Assembly: GCA_947632255.1 (NCBI GenBank)
Contig: CANROL010000018.1
Span: forward strand, 1 to 12,327
DNA: 12,327 nt
Reading direction: 5' to 3'
Source of the DNA: an uncultured Bacilli bacterium
Lineage (GTDB): Bacteria > Bacillota_I > Bacilli_A > RF39 > UBA660
The translations under genes and the position numbers were made by a program. The notes beneath the pieces were generated by a model. The model worked only from the letters and a program-made list of their open reading frames with translations, made no database searches and was not told the DNA's origin. This document shows positions 1 through 9,091 of this stretch, one piece after another (the first letter of the stretch is position 1; every line of letters begins with the position of its first letter).

Positions 1-7
1 TAATTGT

Positions 8-2566
<2,559 letters not shown>

Positions 2567-2612
2567 ATTTTTCCTTTCTAATCCTTTAAATTATATTTAA
2601 AGAATACACTTA

Positions 2613-2636
2613 AAATTATAAGTAATTTTATAATTT
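2613..2636. promoter_or_regulatory. Inverted repeat in the ABC promoter, possible operator
   Basis: AAATTATAA (2613-2621) and TTATAATTT (2628-2636) form perfect 9-bp arms around a 6-base spacer, centred in the spacer of the ABC promoter and covering its -10. A repressor bound here would block transcription. It is made only of A and T, so chance is a real alternative in DNA this AT-rich. Confidence 0.35.
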
Positions 2637-2643
2637 AAGTCAA
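2615..2643 (-). promoter_or_regulatory. Promoter of the ABC transporter gene
   Basis: Read on the minus strand, TTGACT (2643-2638) is separated by 17 bases from a perfect TATAAT (2620-2615), about 50 bases upstream of the ABC start. This is a near-consensus housekeeping promoter. A 9-bp inverted repeat overlaps its -10 and spacer (see separate entry). Confidence 0.75.
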
Positions 2644-2710
2644 TTACTAATAATTAAGTATAATATACTAGGATAAAGTGAAATTTAAGTGAAATTTTAC
2701 AAAGTAAATT
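2643..2710. repeat. Left copy of the direct repeat flanking the DUF3800 cassette
   Basis: About 65 bases starting ATTACTAA and ending AAAGTAAATT recur imperfectly at 4129-4193. The best-conserved part is GGATAAAGTGAA through AAAGTAAATT. Within it, AAGTGAAATTT occurs twice in perfect tandem (2676-2686 and 2687-2697). The two copies bracket the 2846-4022 gene pair. They could mark the duplication that accompanied insertion of that pair, or be duplicated upstream regulatory DNA of the surface-protein family. Confidence 0.6.
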
Positions 2711-2793
2711 TTGCTAAAAGTTTTTCCCTCTAAAAATCATATATTTAAATTCTAAAATAAAAATTTCAATATAGTTATAGTTATTATATATCC

Positions 2794-2822
2794 TCGCTTT
2801 TTAACTAGAAAAATGGTATAAT
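2794..2822 (+). promoter_or_regulatory. Extended -10 promoter of the DUF3800 gene
   Basis: TATAAT at 2817-2822 is preceded by TGG (2814-2816), an extended -10. The hexamer 17 bases upstream (TCGCTT, 2794-2799) is a poor -35, so recognition would rest on the extended -10. It lies 23 bases before the start codon. The 279-base interval between the ABC gene and this gene otherwise holds only the ABC promoter and the left direct repeat. Confidence 0.6.
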
Positions 2823-2845
2823 TTAAGTACAAAAGAGGTGATATT

Positions 2846-3556
2846 TTGAAGTACAATATTTATTGTGATGAAAGTTGCCATTTACAACATGATGGTAATG
2901 ATATTATGATAATAGGTGGTGTTTTTTGCTCAAAACATAATGCCAGAAAAATTAATAAAGAGATTAAAAAAATAGAAGAAAAATATAATATTAAAAAAGC
3001 TGAAATAAAATGGCATAAAGTAAGTAATAATAAGTTCGCCTTTTATGCTGAATTAATTGATTATTTCTTTTCTAATGATGATTTGAAATTTAGATGTGTT
3101 ATAGCTCCTGAAAAGAAAAAACTCAATTTAGAAAAGTATTCTTTAACTTATGATGATTGGTATTATCGAATTTATTATTTATTACTGAAAGAAATAGTAA
3201 GTATTGATGATGAATATTATATTTATATGGATATTAAAGATACTAATGGTGGTATAAAAGTTAAAAAATTAAGACAGGTATTAAATAATCTTCTTTACGC
3301 ATTTTATAATGATGTGGTAAAAAATATTCAATTGGTACGTTCTGATGAAATAGAAATAATTCAGTTGACAGATATATTGATAGGTGCGGTTTCTTATTTA
3401 AATAGAAATTTAAATACTAAAGATAATGCAAAATCAAAAATAATAAATCTTATAATGGAAAAAACTGGACAAAGTTTAAAATATACAACTTCACCAAAAG
3501 TTTTTCATAGTAAATTCGATGTATTTAGATGGAAACCAAAAAGCAATGATAAATAA
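2846..3556 (+). CDS. DUF3800 family protein (RNase H-like fold, putative nuclease)
   Basis: A 236-residue protein with the DUF3800 pattern: an N-terminal beta strand ending in Asp-Glu-Ser (YCDES, residues 6-10), a conserved EIKW (53-56), YMDIKD (127-132) and a late Q-L-T-D helix (173-176). In this family the spaced acidic residues (here Asp8, Asp129, Asp176) fit an RNase H-like metal site, but a biochemical role is not established. The start is TTG at 2846, chosen because AGAGGTG (2834-2840) sits 5 bases upstream; the next in-frame ATG would remove the DES motif. The following gene overlaps its end, so the two are co-translated. DUF3800 genes often lie in mobile or defence neighbourhoods, and the flanking direct repeats fit that. 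Function is unproven. Confidence 0.82.
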   Translation: MKYNIYCDESCHLQHDGNDIMIIGGVFCSKHNARKINKEIKKIEEKYNIKKAEIKWHKVSNNKFAFYAELIDYFFSNDDLKFRCVIAPEKKKLNLEKYSLTYDDWYYRIYYLLLKEIVSIDDEYYIYMDIKDTNGGIKVKKLRQVLNNLLYAFYNDVVKNIQLVRSDEIEIIQLTDILIGAVSYLNRNLNTKDNAKSKIINLIMEKTGQSLKYTTSPKVFHSKFDVFRWKPKSNDK

Positions 3557-4022
3557 ATGTGAATATGAAAATTTAAAATTGGATATAAATAAGGATACAA
3601 ATGCTTTGATAGAGGAGTCATATCAAATATATAATAATACACTTTTAAAAAGCAAAATTACTTTTAAAGGGAAAATACTTTTACTAAAATCAGAAAAAGA
3701 TTTACACACAATGAAAGAACAAGGCTATGAGCATATTGTATCCATGAAAAATAATTTAGGATTAAGAATCTATGAAAAAAACAGAATGATATATATCCCA
3801 TTAATCGAAAAAATTTTTAACAATTGCAGTGATAAACAGTGTAATAATTTAAAAATATATAAAGATAAAAATGATATATGCATTTGGTGTAAAAAATTAG
3901 ATTATCTCATTGTATTATCGGAAAGAAAAAATGGATATTTATTACAAACTGCCTATCCCATTATTTATAATCATAAAAGAAAAGAAGTAGAGCAAAAAGC
4001 AAACGAAAACGGTATATTTTAA
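3546..4022 (+). CDS. Small protein, possible BECR-fold (RelE/barnase-like) RNase
   Basis: From ATG 3546 the protein has 158 residues. An ATG at 3519 would add nine but has no Shine-Dalgarno and deepens the overlap with the DUF3800 gene, whereas 3546 has a weak GATGGA upstream and an 11-base overlap, typical of coupling. There is no signal peptide or membrane segment. The second half runs IYIPLIEKIF (82-91), a Cys-x-x-Cys pair (112-115), DYLIVLSERKNGYLLQTAYP (119-138), then a basic HKRK. A strand of the 'YxVVLxERKxxYLLxTAY' kind followed by a basic helix recalls phage-associated BECR (barnase-EndoU-colicin-RelE) nucleases. That match is from memory and weak. With DUF3800 it could form a toxin or defence pair. 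A plain hypothetical protein is the safe alternative. Confidence 0.7.
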   Translation: MINKCEYENLKLDINKDTNALIEESYQIYNNTLLKSKITFKGKILLLKSEKDLHTMKEQGYEHIVSMKNNLGLRIYEKNRMIYIPLIEKIFNNCSDKQCNNLKIYKDKNDICIWCKKLDYLIVLSERKNGYLLQTAYPIIYNHKRKEVEQKANENGIF

Positions 4023-4036
4023 TATATACCGTTTTC
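4005..4036 (+). terminator. Hairpin terminator after the DUF3800 cassette
   Basis: GAAAACGGTATAT (4005-4017) and ATATACCGTTTTC (4024-4036) form a perfect 13-bp stem with a 6-base loop that spans the TAA stop of the preceding gene. The descending arm has a run of T, followed by a pyrimidine-rich stretch. The near symmetry (A run before, T run after) would let it act in both directions. Confidence 0.65.
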
Positions 4037-4075
4037 TCCGCTCTTTCAGACACTAGGTCGATGAACTAATTATAG

Positions 4076-4118
4076 TGTAATACTTTTTCTTGAAAATGTC
4101 AACATTTTTAGTATTACA
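4076..4118. repeat. Inverted repeat between the cassette and surface gene A
   Basis: TGTAATACT (4076-4084) and AGTATTACA (4110-4118) are perfect 9-bp arms around a 25-base centre that is itself partly self-complementary. It could be a second terminator or an end remnant. The rest of the 286-base gap 4023-4308 holds the right direct repeat, promoter A and its 5' UTR. Confidence 0.4.
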
Positions 4119-4128
4119 TTAATAGTAT

Positions 4129-4193
4129 ATTACTAACAATTAAAGTATATTCAGGATAAAGTGAAGATTAAGTGAAATTTTACAAAGTAAATT
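4129..4193. repeat. Right copy of the direct repeat flanking the DUF3800 cassette
   Basis: Imperfect copy of 2643-2710, with a few substitutions and a short gap. It ends 8 bases before the -35 of promoter A, so its near-tandem 11-mers (AAGTGAAGATT then AAGTGAAATTT) are well placed for an activator of gene A. Genes B and C lack this element. Confidence 0.6.
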
Positions 4194-4200
4194 AATCTAC

Positions 4201-4229
4201 TTGCAAAAGACATAAAAAAATGTTAATAT
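4201..4229 (+). promoter_or_regulatory. Promoter of surface gene A
   Basis: TTGCAA (4201-4206), a 17-base spacer, and TAATAT (4224-4229) preceded by TGT, an extended -10. The same arrangement and nearly the same sequence stand in front of gene C, and a related version in front of gene B. A conserved 5' UTR beginning GGGTAAAATAATTCAC leads to AGGAG (4296-4300), 8 bases before the ATG. Confidence 0.78.
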
Positions 4230-4308
4230 TAAAATAGCTAAAAGATAGATAAAGTGGGTAAAATAATTCACTAATCTATAAGAAAATCAAAGAATAGGAG
4301 AGATAAAA

Positions 4309-6527
4309 ATGAAGCAAACACACGTTCTGGGGGGGGGGGTATTTCTAAATATCTTATATTAATTATCGCAGTTATTGCACTAATTAGTATAGGAACAACT
4401 TTTGCTTATTTTTTAGTACAAACTAATACTACAGGTACAGGAGGAAGTGTAACTTCTCAAACTGCCAAAACAATAAAAATAACATATGATGCCAAAGATA
4501 AAGTAAGTAGTACATTAGCTAAACCTGGTGATAAACTAACAAAAGAAATAGAAGTCACCATAGAACCAGGAACAGACTTTAATGAAGCAACATATGGAAT
4601 ATATTTAAATATAACAAAGAATACATTTAAAAAATGTAATGACGAAACATATAAAGATTTTGAAAATATGTGTGAAAAAGATGCCGAAGAATTAAGATAT
4701 ATTCTAAAAGACCAAGATGGTAAAGAAATAGGAAAAGGGGATTTAACCGGAATAGAAAATGGGAAAATTATACTAGCCATAGAAACAAAGAAAGTAGAAG
4801 CAAAAACAACATATACATATACCTTAGAAATAGAATTTGTAGAAACAAATAAAGATCAAAACCATAATATGAAAGCGGAGTTTAATGGTGAAGTAAATGT
4901 CGAATTAACAAAAATAATAGTTATAGATAGTATAGATGATTTAGTAGCATTAAGTAATTCCGTAAATTCAGGAAACACCTATGAAGGGCAATATATAAAA
5001 TTAGAAAAAGATATAGATTTTCAAAGTGATGAAGATTATGAAGATATAAATATCAAGAATGCTCAAATAAGTGGAAGTGGTTTTACACCAATAGGAACAG
5101 ATAGTCATCCATTTAAAGGAACATTTGATGGAAATAATAAAAGAATAGAAAATTTATTTATAAATAATACAACACTTATTGGAGGAACATTAGGTTTATT
5201 TGGAAGTATTCAAAATAGTAATATTAGTAATTTAAAAGTAATTGGTAATATTAAAACTGCAAATCCTAATAATATTGGCATAGTTGTTGGTGCTATTATT
5301 AATTCTGAGTTGACTAATTGTGCTAGTTTTGGAACTATAACTAATGATTCAGGAGATTGGTCTACTGGTGGATTAGTTGGAGCTAGTTATAGCAATAGTA
5401 AAGTTACGTATAGTTATAATGAAGCTACAGTAAATGGAGGAGCTTGGATAGGAGGTATTATTGGTGGTTTTGGAAATGGTGATTTAACAATTGATAATAG
5501 TTATAATAAGGGGAAAATTTCTAAAATAGGTATTGGTGATGTCCAAGGAGTAGGTGGTTTAATCGGGGCGGCTAATGTTTCTAATTCTAATTATGGTATT
5601 ACAATTAGAAACTCTTATAATGATGGAATTGTAAGTGATACAATGGAAACAGATAGAACAAGTTATATAGGTGGTATAATAGGCTTATCTTTGGTAAATG
5701 TTACTTTAGAAAATGTTAAAAATACTGGTGATCTTACTTTAATTCATGACCAATATAAAGTGGGCAAACATAATGCTTTAGGAGGCTTAATTGGTTTGGC
5801 TCAAGGTGCTCAATTTAATGTTGTTAATTCTTATAATGAAGGAAATATAACTAATGGAAATGATTCTGGTGGAATAATAGGTACAACTAATACAGCAAAT
5901 ATTACAATAAAAAAATCTTATAATTCCGCCATAATAAAAGTAAATAATCAAAACCAATATGATTTACGTATGGGTGGTATAATAGGCTATAGCGCTGGCA
6001 GTAATGTAAATATATTAGATAGTTATAATAATAATTTATTAAGTGCCGAATCGGGATATTCTGGATATTTTGTGTCAGGGATAATAGGTGTTCATGATTT
6101 TGGTAGTAATGTTAATATTATAAATTCTTATAATGTTGGTAATGTTATAAGTGGAGGACATGCTAACGGAATAGCTTTAATTTACGGTAATCCTATTGAA
6201 GATAAGTATACTAATTTTTACATTAATAATTGTTATAATTTAGGTACTATAAGTGGCAATATTTCTTATGCAATAGGATATATTAGTACTAATGGTCAGA
6301 CAAAAATTTTAAATACGTACTATAATAATATTCTTGCTGGTTCTAATCTATCTAATGTTGGGACAGCTATGAATAGAGAAGCCATGCAGCAATCTAGTTT
6401 TGTAAATGTATTAAATGATAATATTAGCAGTATTAACTTACAAGATATAGATTCATTATTAAAAGATTATACCTTGCAAAAATGGAAAATGGGTGAAAAT
6501 GGTTACCCTGAATTAGATTATAGATAA
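4309..6527 (+). CDS. Phase-variable GLUG-repeat surface protein A (OFF in this assembly)
   Basis: Translation from ATG 4309, behind AGGAG, runs into an 11-G tract (4329-4339) and stops at TAA 4360 after 17 codons. The neighbouring frame is open from 4341 to 6527; nine or twelve Gs would join it to the ATG, giving about 738-739 residues. The hidden part begins with a hydrophobic segment, ISKYLILIIAVIALISIGTT, then FAYF, resembling SipW-dependent (TasA-like) signal peptides. A beta-sandwich-like region with KPGDKLTKEIEV follows. Then comes the family's VNSGNTYEG...SGFTPIG...FDGNN segment and about ten repeats of the form N-S-Y-N-x-G-x-I separated by G-G-I-I-G, typical of GLUG repeats and a probable beta-helix. 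It ends in ENGYPELDYR with no LPXTG. The first in-frame ATG after the tract (4668) would lack the signal, so I take this as a switched-off gene, not a decayed one. Confidence 0.8.
4329..4339 (+). repeat. Poly-G tract (G11), phase-variation switch of gene A
   Basis: Eleven consecutive G seven codons into gene A, in DNA that is otherwise very AT-rich. With 11 G the reading frame stops at 4360-4362; with 9 or 12 it continues into the membrane segment and the full protein. Placement is equivalent to the tracts in B and C. Confidence 0.88.
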
Positions 6528-6537
6528 CATTGTACTC

Positions 6538-6556
6538 TAATTTTAAGTTAAAATTA
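6538..6556. repeat. Palindrome upstream of promoter B
   Basis: TAATTTTAA, one G, then TTAAAATTA form a perfect 19-base palindrome just after the stop of gene A and 16 bases before the -35 of B. It could be an operator or weak terminator; being nearly all A/T it may be chance. Confidence 0.3.
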
Positions 6557-6571
6557 AAGTATTTAATATAC

Positions 6572-6600
6572 TTGAAAAAAGAAAAGAAAAATGGTATTAT
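6572..6600 (+). promoter_or_regulatory. Promoter of surface gene B
   Basis: TTGAAA (6572-6577), a 17-base spacer, and TATTAT (6595-6600) preceded by TGG. This has the architecture of the A and C promoters but with diverged sequence. From GGGTAAAATAATTCAC (6654) to the ATG the 5' UTR is nearly identical to A and C, including the AGGAG ribosome site. Confidence 0.68.
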
Positions 6601-6707
6601 TAAATTAGAAAAAAATAGAGTAGATGAAAATTTAAAAGAACTCATTTATAAATGGGTAAAATAATTCACAAATCTATGAAAAAAATCAAAGAATAGGAGA
6701 GATAGAA

Positions 6708-8891
6708 ATGGAACAAATTTACGCCTGGGGGGGGGTATTTAATACAATAAATACCAATACATTAAAATCTTTCGATAAAAAGAAACTATTAATACCAACT
6801 TTAATAATAACAAGTTTAATATTAGTAATAACTATATTTGTAAGTCATGCAGAATTTACATCAACAGATCATGTAACAATAGTAGATGGCGTAATAAATT
6901 ATACCCCATATGACTTTAAAGTAATGGCTATGTATATTCAACAAAATAGTTGTATAGATACTAATAATAAAAATTGTTATCAAGAAGTAGAAGCTATGCC
7001 AAGTAAAGGATATACTATAAATGAAACAAAGAGCTATTGTTTTATAAATAATGAAAATGAAAAAATAACAGGAAAAGTATATACCAATAGTGATGGGGAA
7101 CACATCATTAAAGATTTAGAAAAAAGAAGTAAATGTATAATCTATTTTGATGCTATACCAGGATATTATGGAACAGAAGAAAATCCTATTATTATAAACA
7201 GTATAAATGATTTAGTAGAATTAAGTAATTCTGTAAACTCAGGAAACACCTATGAAGGATTATATATAAAACTAGAAAAAGATTTAGATTTTCAAAAAGA
7301 TGCAGATTATGAAGATGTAAGTATTAAGAATGCCCAAATAAGTGGAAGTGGTTTTACCCCCATAGGATTAAGTGGAAATGAAGTAACCTCAAATCCTTTT
7401 AAAGGAATATTTGATGGTAATAAAAAACAAATAATAAACTTATATATAAATAATAGTAGTTATAAAAATTATTATTTAGGTTTATTTAGTTATGTATTAA
7501 ATGGTGAAGTAAACAATTTAACCGTCACAGGCTCAATAAAAACTACAGTAATTGCAGATATAGGAGGAGTAGTAGGTAGATTAGAAAATTCTAAAATAAA
7601 TAATTGTACAACCAATTTAGATATAGAAAGCACAATGGATAGTTATGCTTTAGGTGGTATAGTAGGATGGACACATGTAAAAAATGAAATAAACAATTGT
7701 ACAAGTTATAGTAATATTAAAGGCGGCTATGCTGATGGAGGTATAGTTGGATATAGCAATACAGGAACATTAACTATAAATAATTCTCATAATAAAGGAG
7801 CAATAACCATTAATATTGGTCAATTTGCAGCTGGGGGAATATTAGGATATGATAGAAATGATGGTACTGTAACCACGATTATAAAAAATTCTAGTAATAC
7901 AGGCGAAATAAAAAACACCTTGGTAGACAATAAAGAAATTAGCATTGGTGGTATTTTTGGCTTGTTATATGGTAATGCTACAATTGAAAATTCATTTAAC
8001 ACAGGCAAAATAGAAAATACAAGAACTAGTTATGAAAGGTTTATAAGGGCAAATACAGGTGGTATAATAGGACAAATATATAATGCTAATGCAACCTCTA
8101 ATTTAGTATATATAAATAATTGTTATAATACAGGTGAAATATTAAATGGTACATATGAAGGTGGAATAATCGGCTTAAATGAAGGTAACGCAAGAACTAT
8201 AATAAATAAATCATATAATACAGGTACCATAGATAATTCTAAAATAACCTTTAGTACTACTACTTCTAGATCTTCTGCAGAATCAGGAGGAATTATAGGA
8301 TTTAATAATGGTAATACTAATATTGCCAATGCTTATATCTTAAATAGTTATAATTTAGGCAATATAAGTGGAATAGATACTGTAGGAGGAATATTAAGTT
8401 TAACTCATTACAATAATAATACCTTAATCTTAAATAGCTATAATCTTGGTAATTTAACATCTAGAAAAGAAGGAATTAATAGTTCCTCTGCATATGGAAT
8501 TGGTACATTTGGAAAAAGCTCGCCTTCAACTTTTAATAAACTTAAATTATATAATGTTTACAATTATGGTGATGTTTCATCAGAAAATACTCCATATATG
8601 ATGGCTAGTATAAATTCTGTTATAGATAAAACAATATCTAAAACATATTATAAAAATGATTCAGGAATAAAGGGAAGCAATATAACTGATAATGAAATAA
8701 TAGGTATGTCATCAACAGAAATGACAAATAAAACATTTACAGATACATTAAATAATAATATAAATAGCATTAACTTAAGTGAAATATTTAAAGATGAAAG
8801 TAATGAAGTAAAAGAAATAATAACTAACATAAAATTAATAGATTGGATTCAAGGTGAAGAAGGATATCCAGTTTTAAATTATAAAAATTAA
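6708..8891 (+). CDS. Phase-variable GLUG-repeat surface protein B (ON in this assembly)
   Basis: A 727-residue protein. The nine-G tract after codon 6 reads as Trp-Gly-Gly-Val, in frame, so B is ON; with 8 or 10 G it would stop within about eight codons, and no in-frame ATG exists before the membrane segment. Seen: KKK then a hydrophobic segment at 27-45 ending VSHA-EF, a plausible signal peptidase I site; a domain with four cysteines (82, 90, 111, 143) that could form disulfides outside the cell; a VNSGNTYEG...GFTPIG...FDGN segment; then roughly ten GLUG-type repeats (NSYNTGxI / GGIIG) expected to stack as a beta helix; and a closing WIQGEEGYPVLNY. There is no sorting signal or C-terminal anchor, so it is either held by an uncleaved N-terminus or secreted. 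Adhesion or antigenic roles are inference. No terminator separates it from C. Confidence 0.88.
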   Translation: MEQIYAWGGVFNTINTNTLKSFDKKKLLIPTLIITSLILVITIFVSHAEFTSTDHVTIVDGVINYTPYDFKVMAMYIQQNSCIDTNNKNCYQEVEAMPSKGYTINETKSYCFINNENEKITGKVYTNSDGEHIIKDLEKRSKCIIYFDAIPGYYGTEENPIIINSINDLVELSNSVNSGNTYEGLYIKLEKDLDFQKDADYEDVSIKNAQISGSGFTPIGLSGNEVTSNPFKGIFDGNKKQIINLYINNSSYKNYYLGLFSYVLNGEVNNLTVTGSIKTTVIADIGGVVGRLENSKINNCTTNLDIESTMDSYALGGIVGWTHVKNEINNCTSYSNIKGGYADGGIVGYSNTGTLTINNSHNKGAITINIGQFAAGGILGYDRNDGTVTTIIKNSSNTGEIKNTLVDNKEISIGGIFGLLYGNATIENSFNTGKIENTRTSYERFIRANTGGIIGQIYNANATSNLVYINNCYNTGEILNGTYEGGIIGLNEGNARTIINKSYNTGTIDNSKITFSTTTSRSSAESGGIIGFNNGNTNIANAYILNSYNLGNISGIDTVGGILSLTHYNNNTLILNSYNLGNLTSRKEGINSSSAYGIGTFGKSSPSTFNKLKLYNVYNYGDVSSENTPYMMASINSVIDKTISKTYYKNDSGIKGSNITDNEIIGMSSTEMTNKTFTDTLNNNINSINLSEIFKDESNEVKEIITNIKLIDWIQGEEGYPVLNYKN
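6727..6735 (+). repeat. Poly-G tract (G9), phase-variation switch of gene B
   Basis: Nine consecutive G at codons 7-10 of B. Nine keeps the gene in frame. Ten would give TAA two codons after the tract; eight would give TAA a few codons later. Both off-frames are therefore closed quickly. Confidence 0.88.
6900..7324. repeat. N-terminal constant block shared with gene C (425 bp, identical)
   Basis: These 425 bases match 9241-9665 without a mismatch in my letter-by-letter comparison (offset 2341), while the preceding 140 or so bases, covering the signal segment, carry scattered substitutions. The block encodes the four-cysteine domain and the start of the NTYEG segment. Perfect identity including silent sites indicates recent duplication or gene conversion. 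Confidence 0.85.
8649..8823. repeat. C-terminal constant block shared with gene C (175 bp, identical)
   Basis: Identical to 10816-10990 (offset 2167). It encodes the C-terminal segment starting YKNDSGIKG; only a few changes follow to the stop codon. It bounds the variable repeat region on the 3' side. Confidence 0.83.
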
Positions 8892-8904
8892 AATACAATT
8901 TTAC

Positions 8905-8933
8905 TTGCAAAAGACATAAAAAAATGCTAATAT
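8905..8933 (+). promoter_or_regulatory. Promoter of surface gene C
   Basis: TTGCAA (8905-8910), a 17-base spacer, and TAATAT (8928-8933) preceded by TGC, only 13 bases after the stop codon of B. The sequence from here to the leader ATG is almost the same as in front of gene A. Confidence 0.78.
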
Positions 8934-9013
8934 TAGGATAGTTAAAAGATAGATAAAGTGGGTAAAATAATTCACAAATCTATAAAAAAAATCAAAGAAT
9001 AGGAGAGATAAAA

Positions 9014-9091
9014 ATGGAACAAACATACGTCTGGGGGGGGGTATTTAATACAATAAATACCAATATATTAACCGAGGTGGTTAATATATGA
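9014..9091 (+). CDS. 25-residue G-tract leader peptide upstream of gene C
   Basis: It starts at ATG 9014, 8 bases after AGGAG, at the position equivalent to the A and B start codons. It reads MEQTYVWGGVFNTINTNI, closely matching the B N-terminus, then diverges to LTEVVNI and stops at TGA 9089-9091, overlapping the ATG of gene C (ATGA). The nine-G tract is codons 7-10. With 10 or 8 G translation would stop at 9046 or 9054 (present numbering), before the hairpin at 9063-9089. Compared with B, a 35-base segment (about 9066-9100) is inserted here, and it carries the hairpin, the second ribosome site and the second start. The peptide itself need have no function: the act of translating it probably controls C. 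Confidence 0.72.
   Translation: MEQTYVWGGVFNTINTNILTEVVNI
9033..9041 (+). repeat. Poly-G tract (G9) in the leader of gene C
   Basis: Nine consecutive G at the same place as in A and B. Here it lies in the leader frame rather than in the main gene, so its length decides how far leader translation travels and whether it reaches the ATGA overlap. Confidence 0.87.
9063..9089 (+). promoter_or_regulatory. Hairpin with the gene C ribosome site in its loop
   Basis: ATATATTAACC (9063-9073) and GGTTAATATAT (9079-9089) pair perfectly over 11 bp around the loop GAGGT (9074-9078). The loop plus the next G is the Shine-Dalgarno of gene C, and the descending arm contains the first two bases of its ATG (9088-9090). 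When folded, the start codon would be masked. Ribosomes reading the leader in the nine-G frame would open the stem and finish exactly at the start codon. Confidence 0.75.

Noticed and set aside
4329..4339. G-tract lengths as pure assembly error
   Set aside because: The exact length of one tract could be miscalled, but three long G tracts at homologous positions cannot be error. Confirmation of lengths still needs reads.
4457..4780. Minus-strand open frame opposite the N-terminal part of gene A
   Set aside because: It lies antisense to a well-supported coding region, has no ribosome site or family features, and its hydrophobic make-up is the usual shadow of AT-rich coding DNA.
4309..6527. Gene A as an ordinary pseudogene
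   Set aside because: Only one defect exists, at a G tract whose paralogous tracts are in frame; the rest of the 2.2-kb frame is intact with a functional-looking signal segment.
9089..9091. TGA read as tryptophan (mycoplasma code), which would extend the leader
   Set aside because: All tryptophans checked in the window are TGG, and no long gene contains in-frame TGA. The ATGA overlap with a good ribosome site fits a stop.
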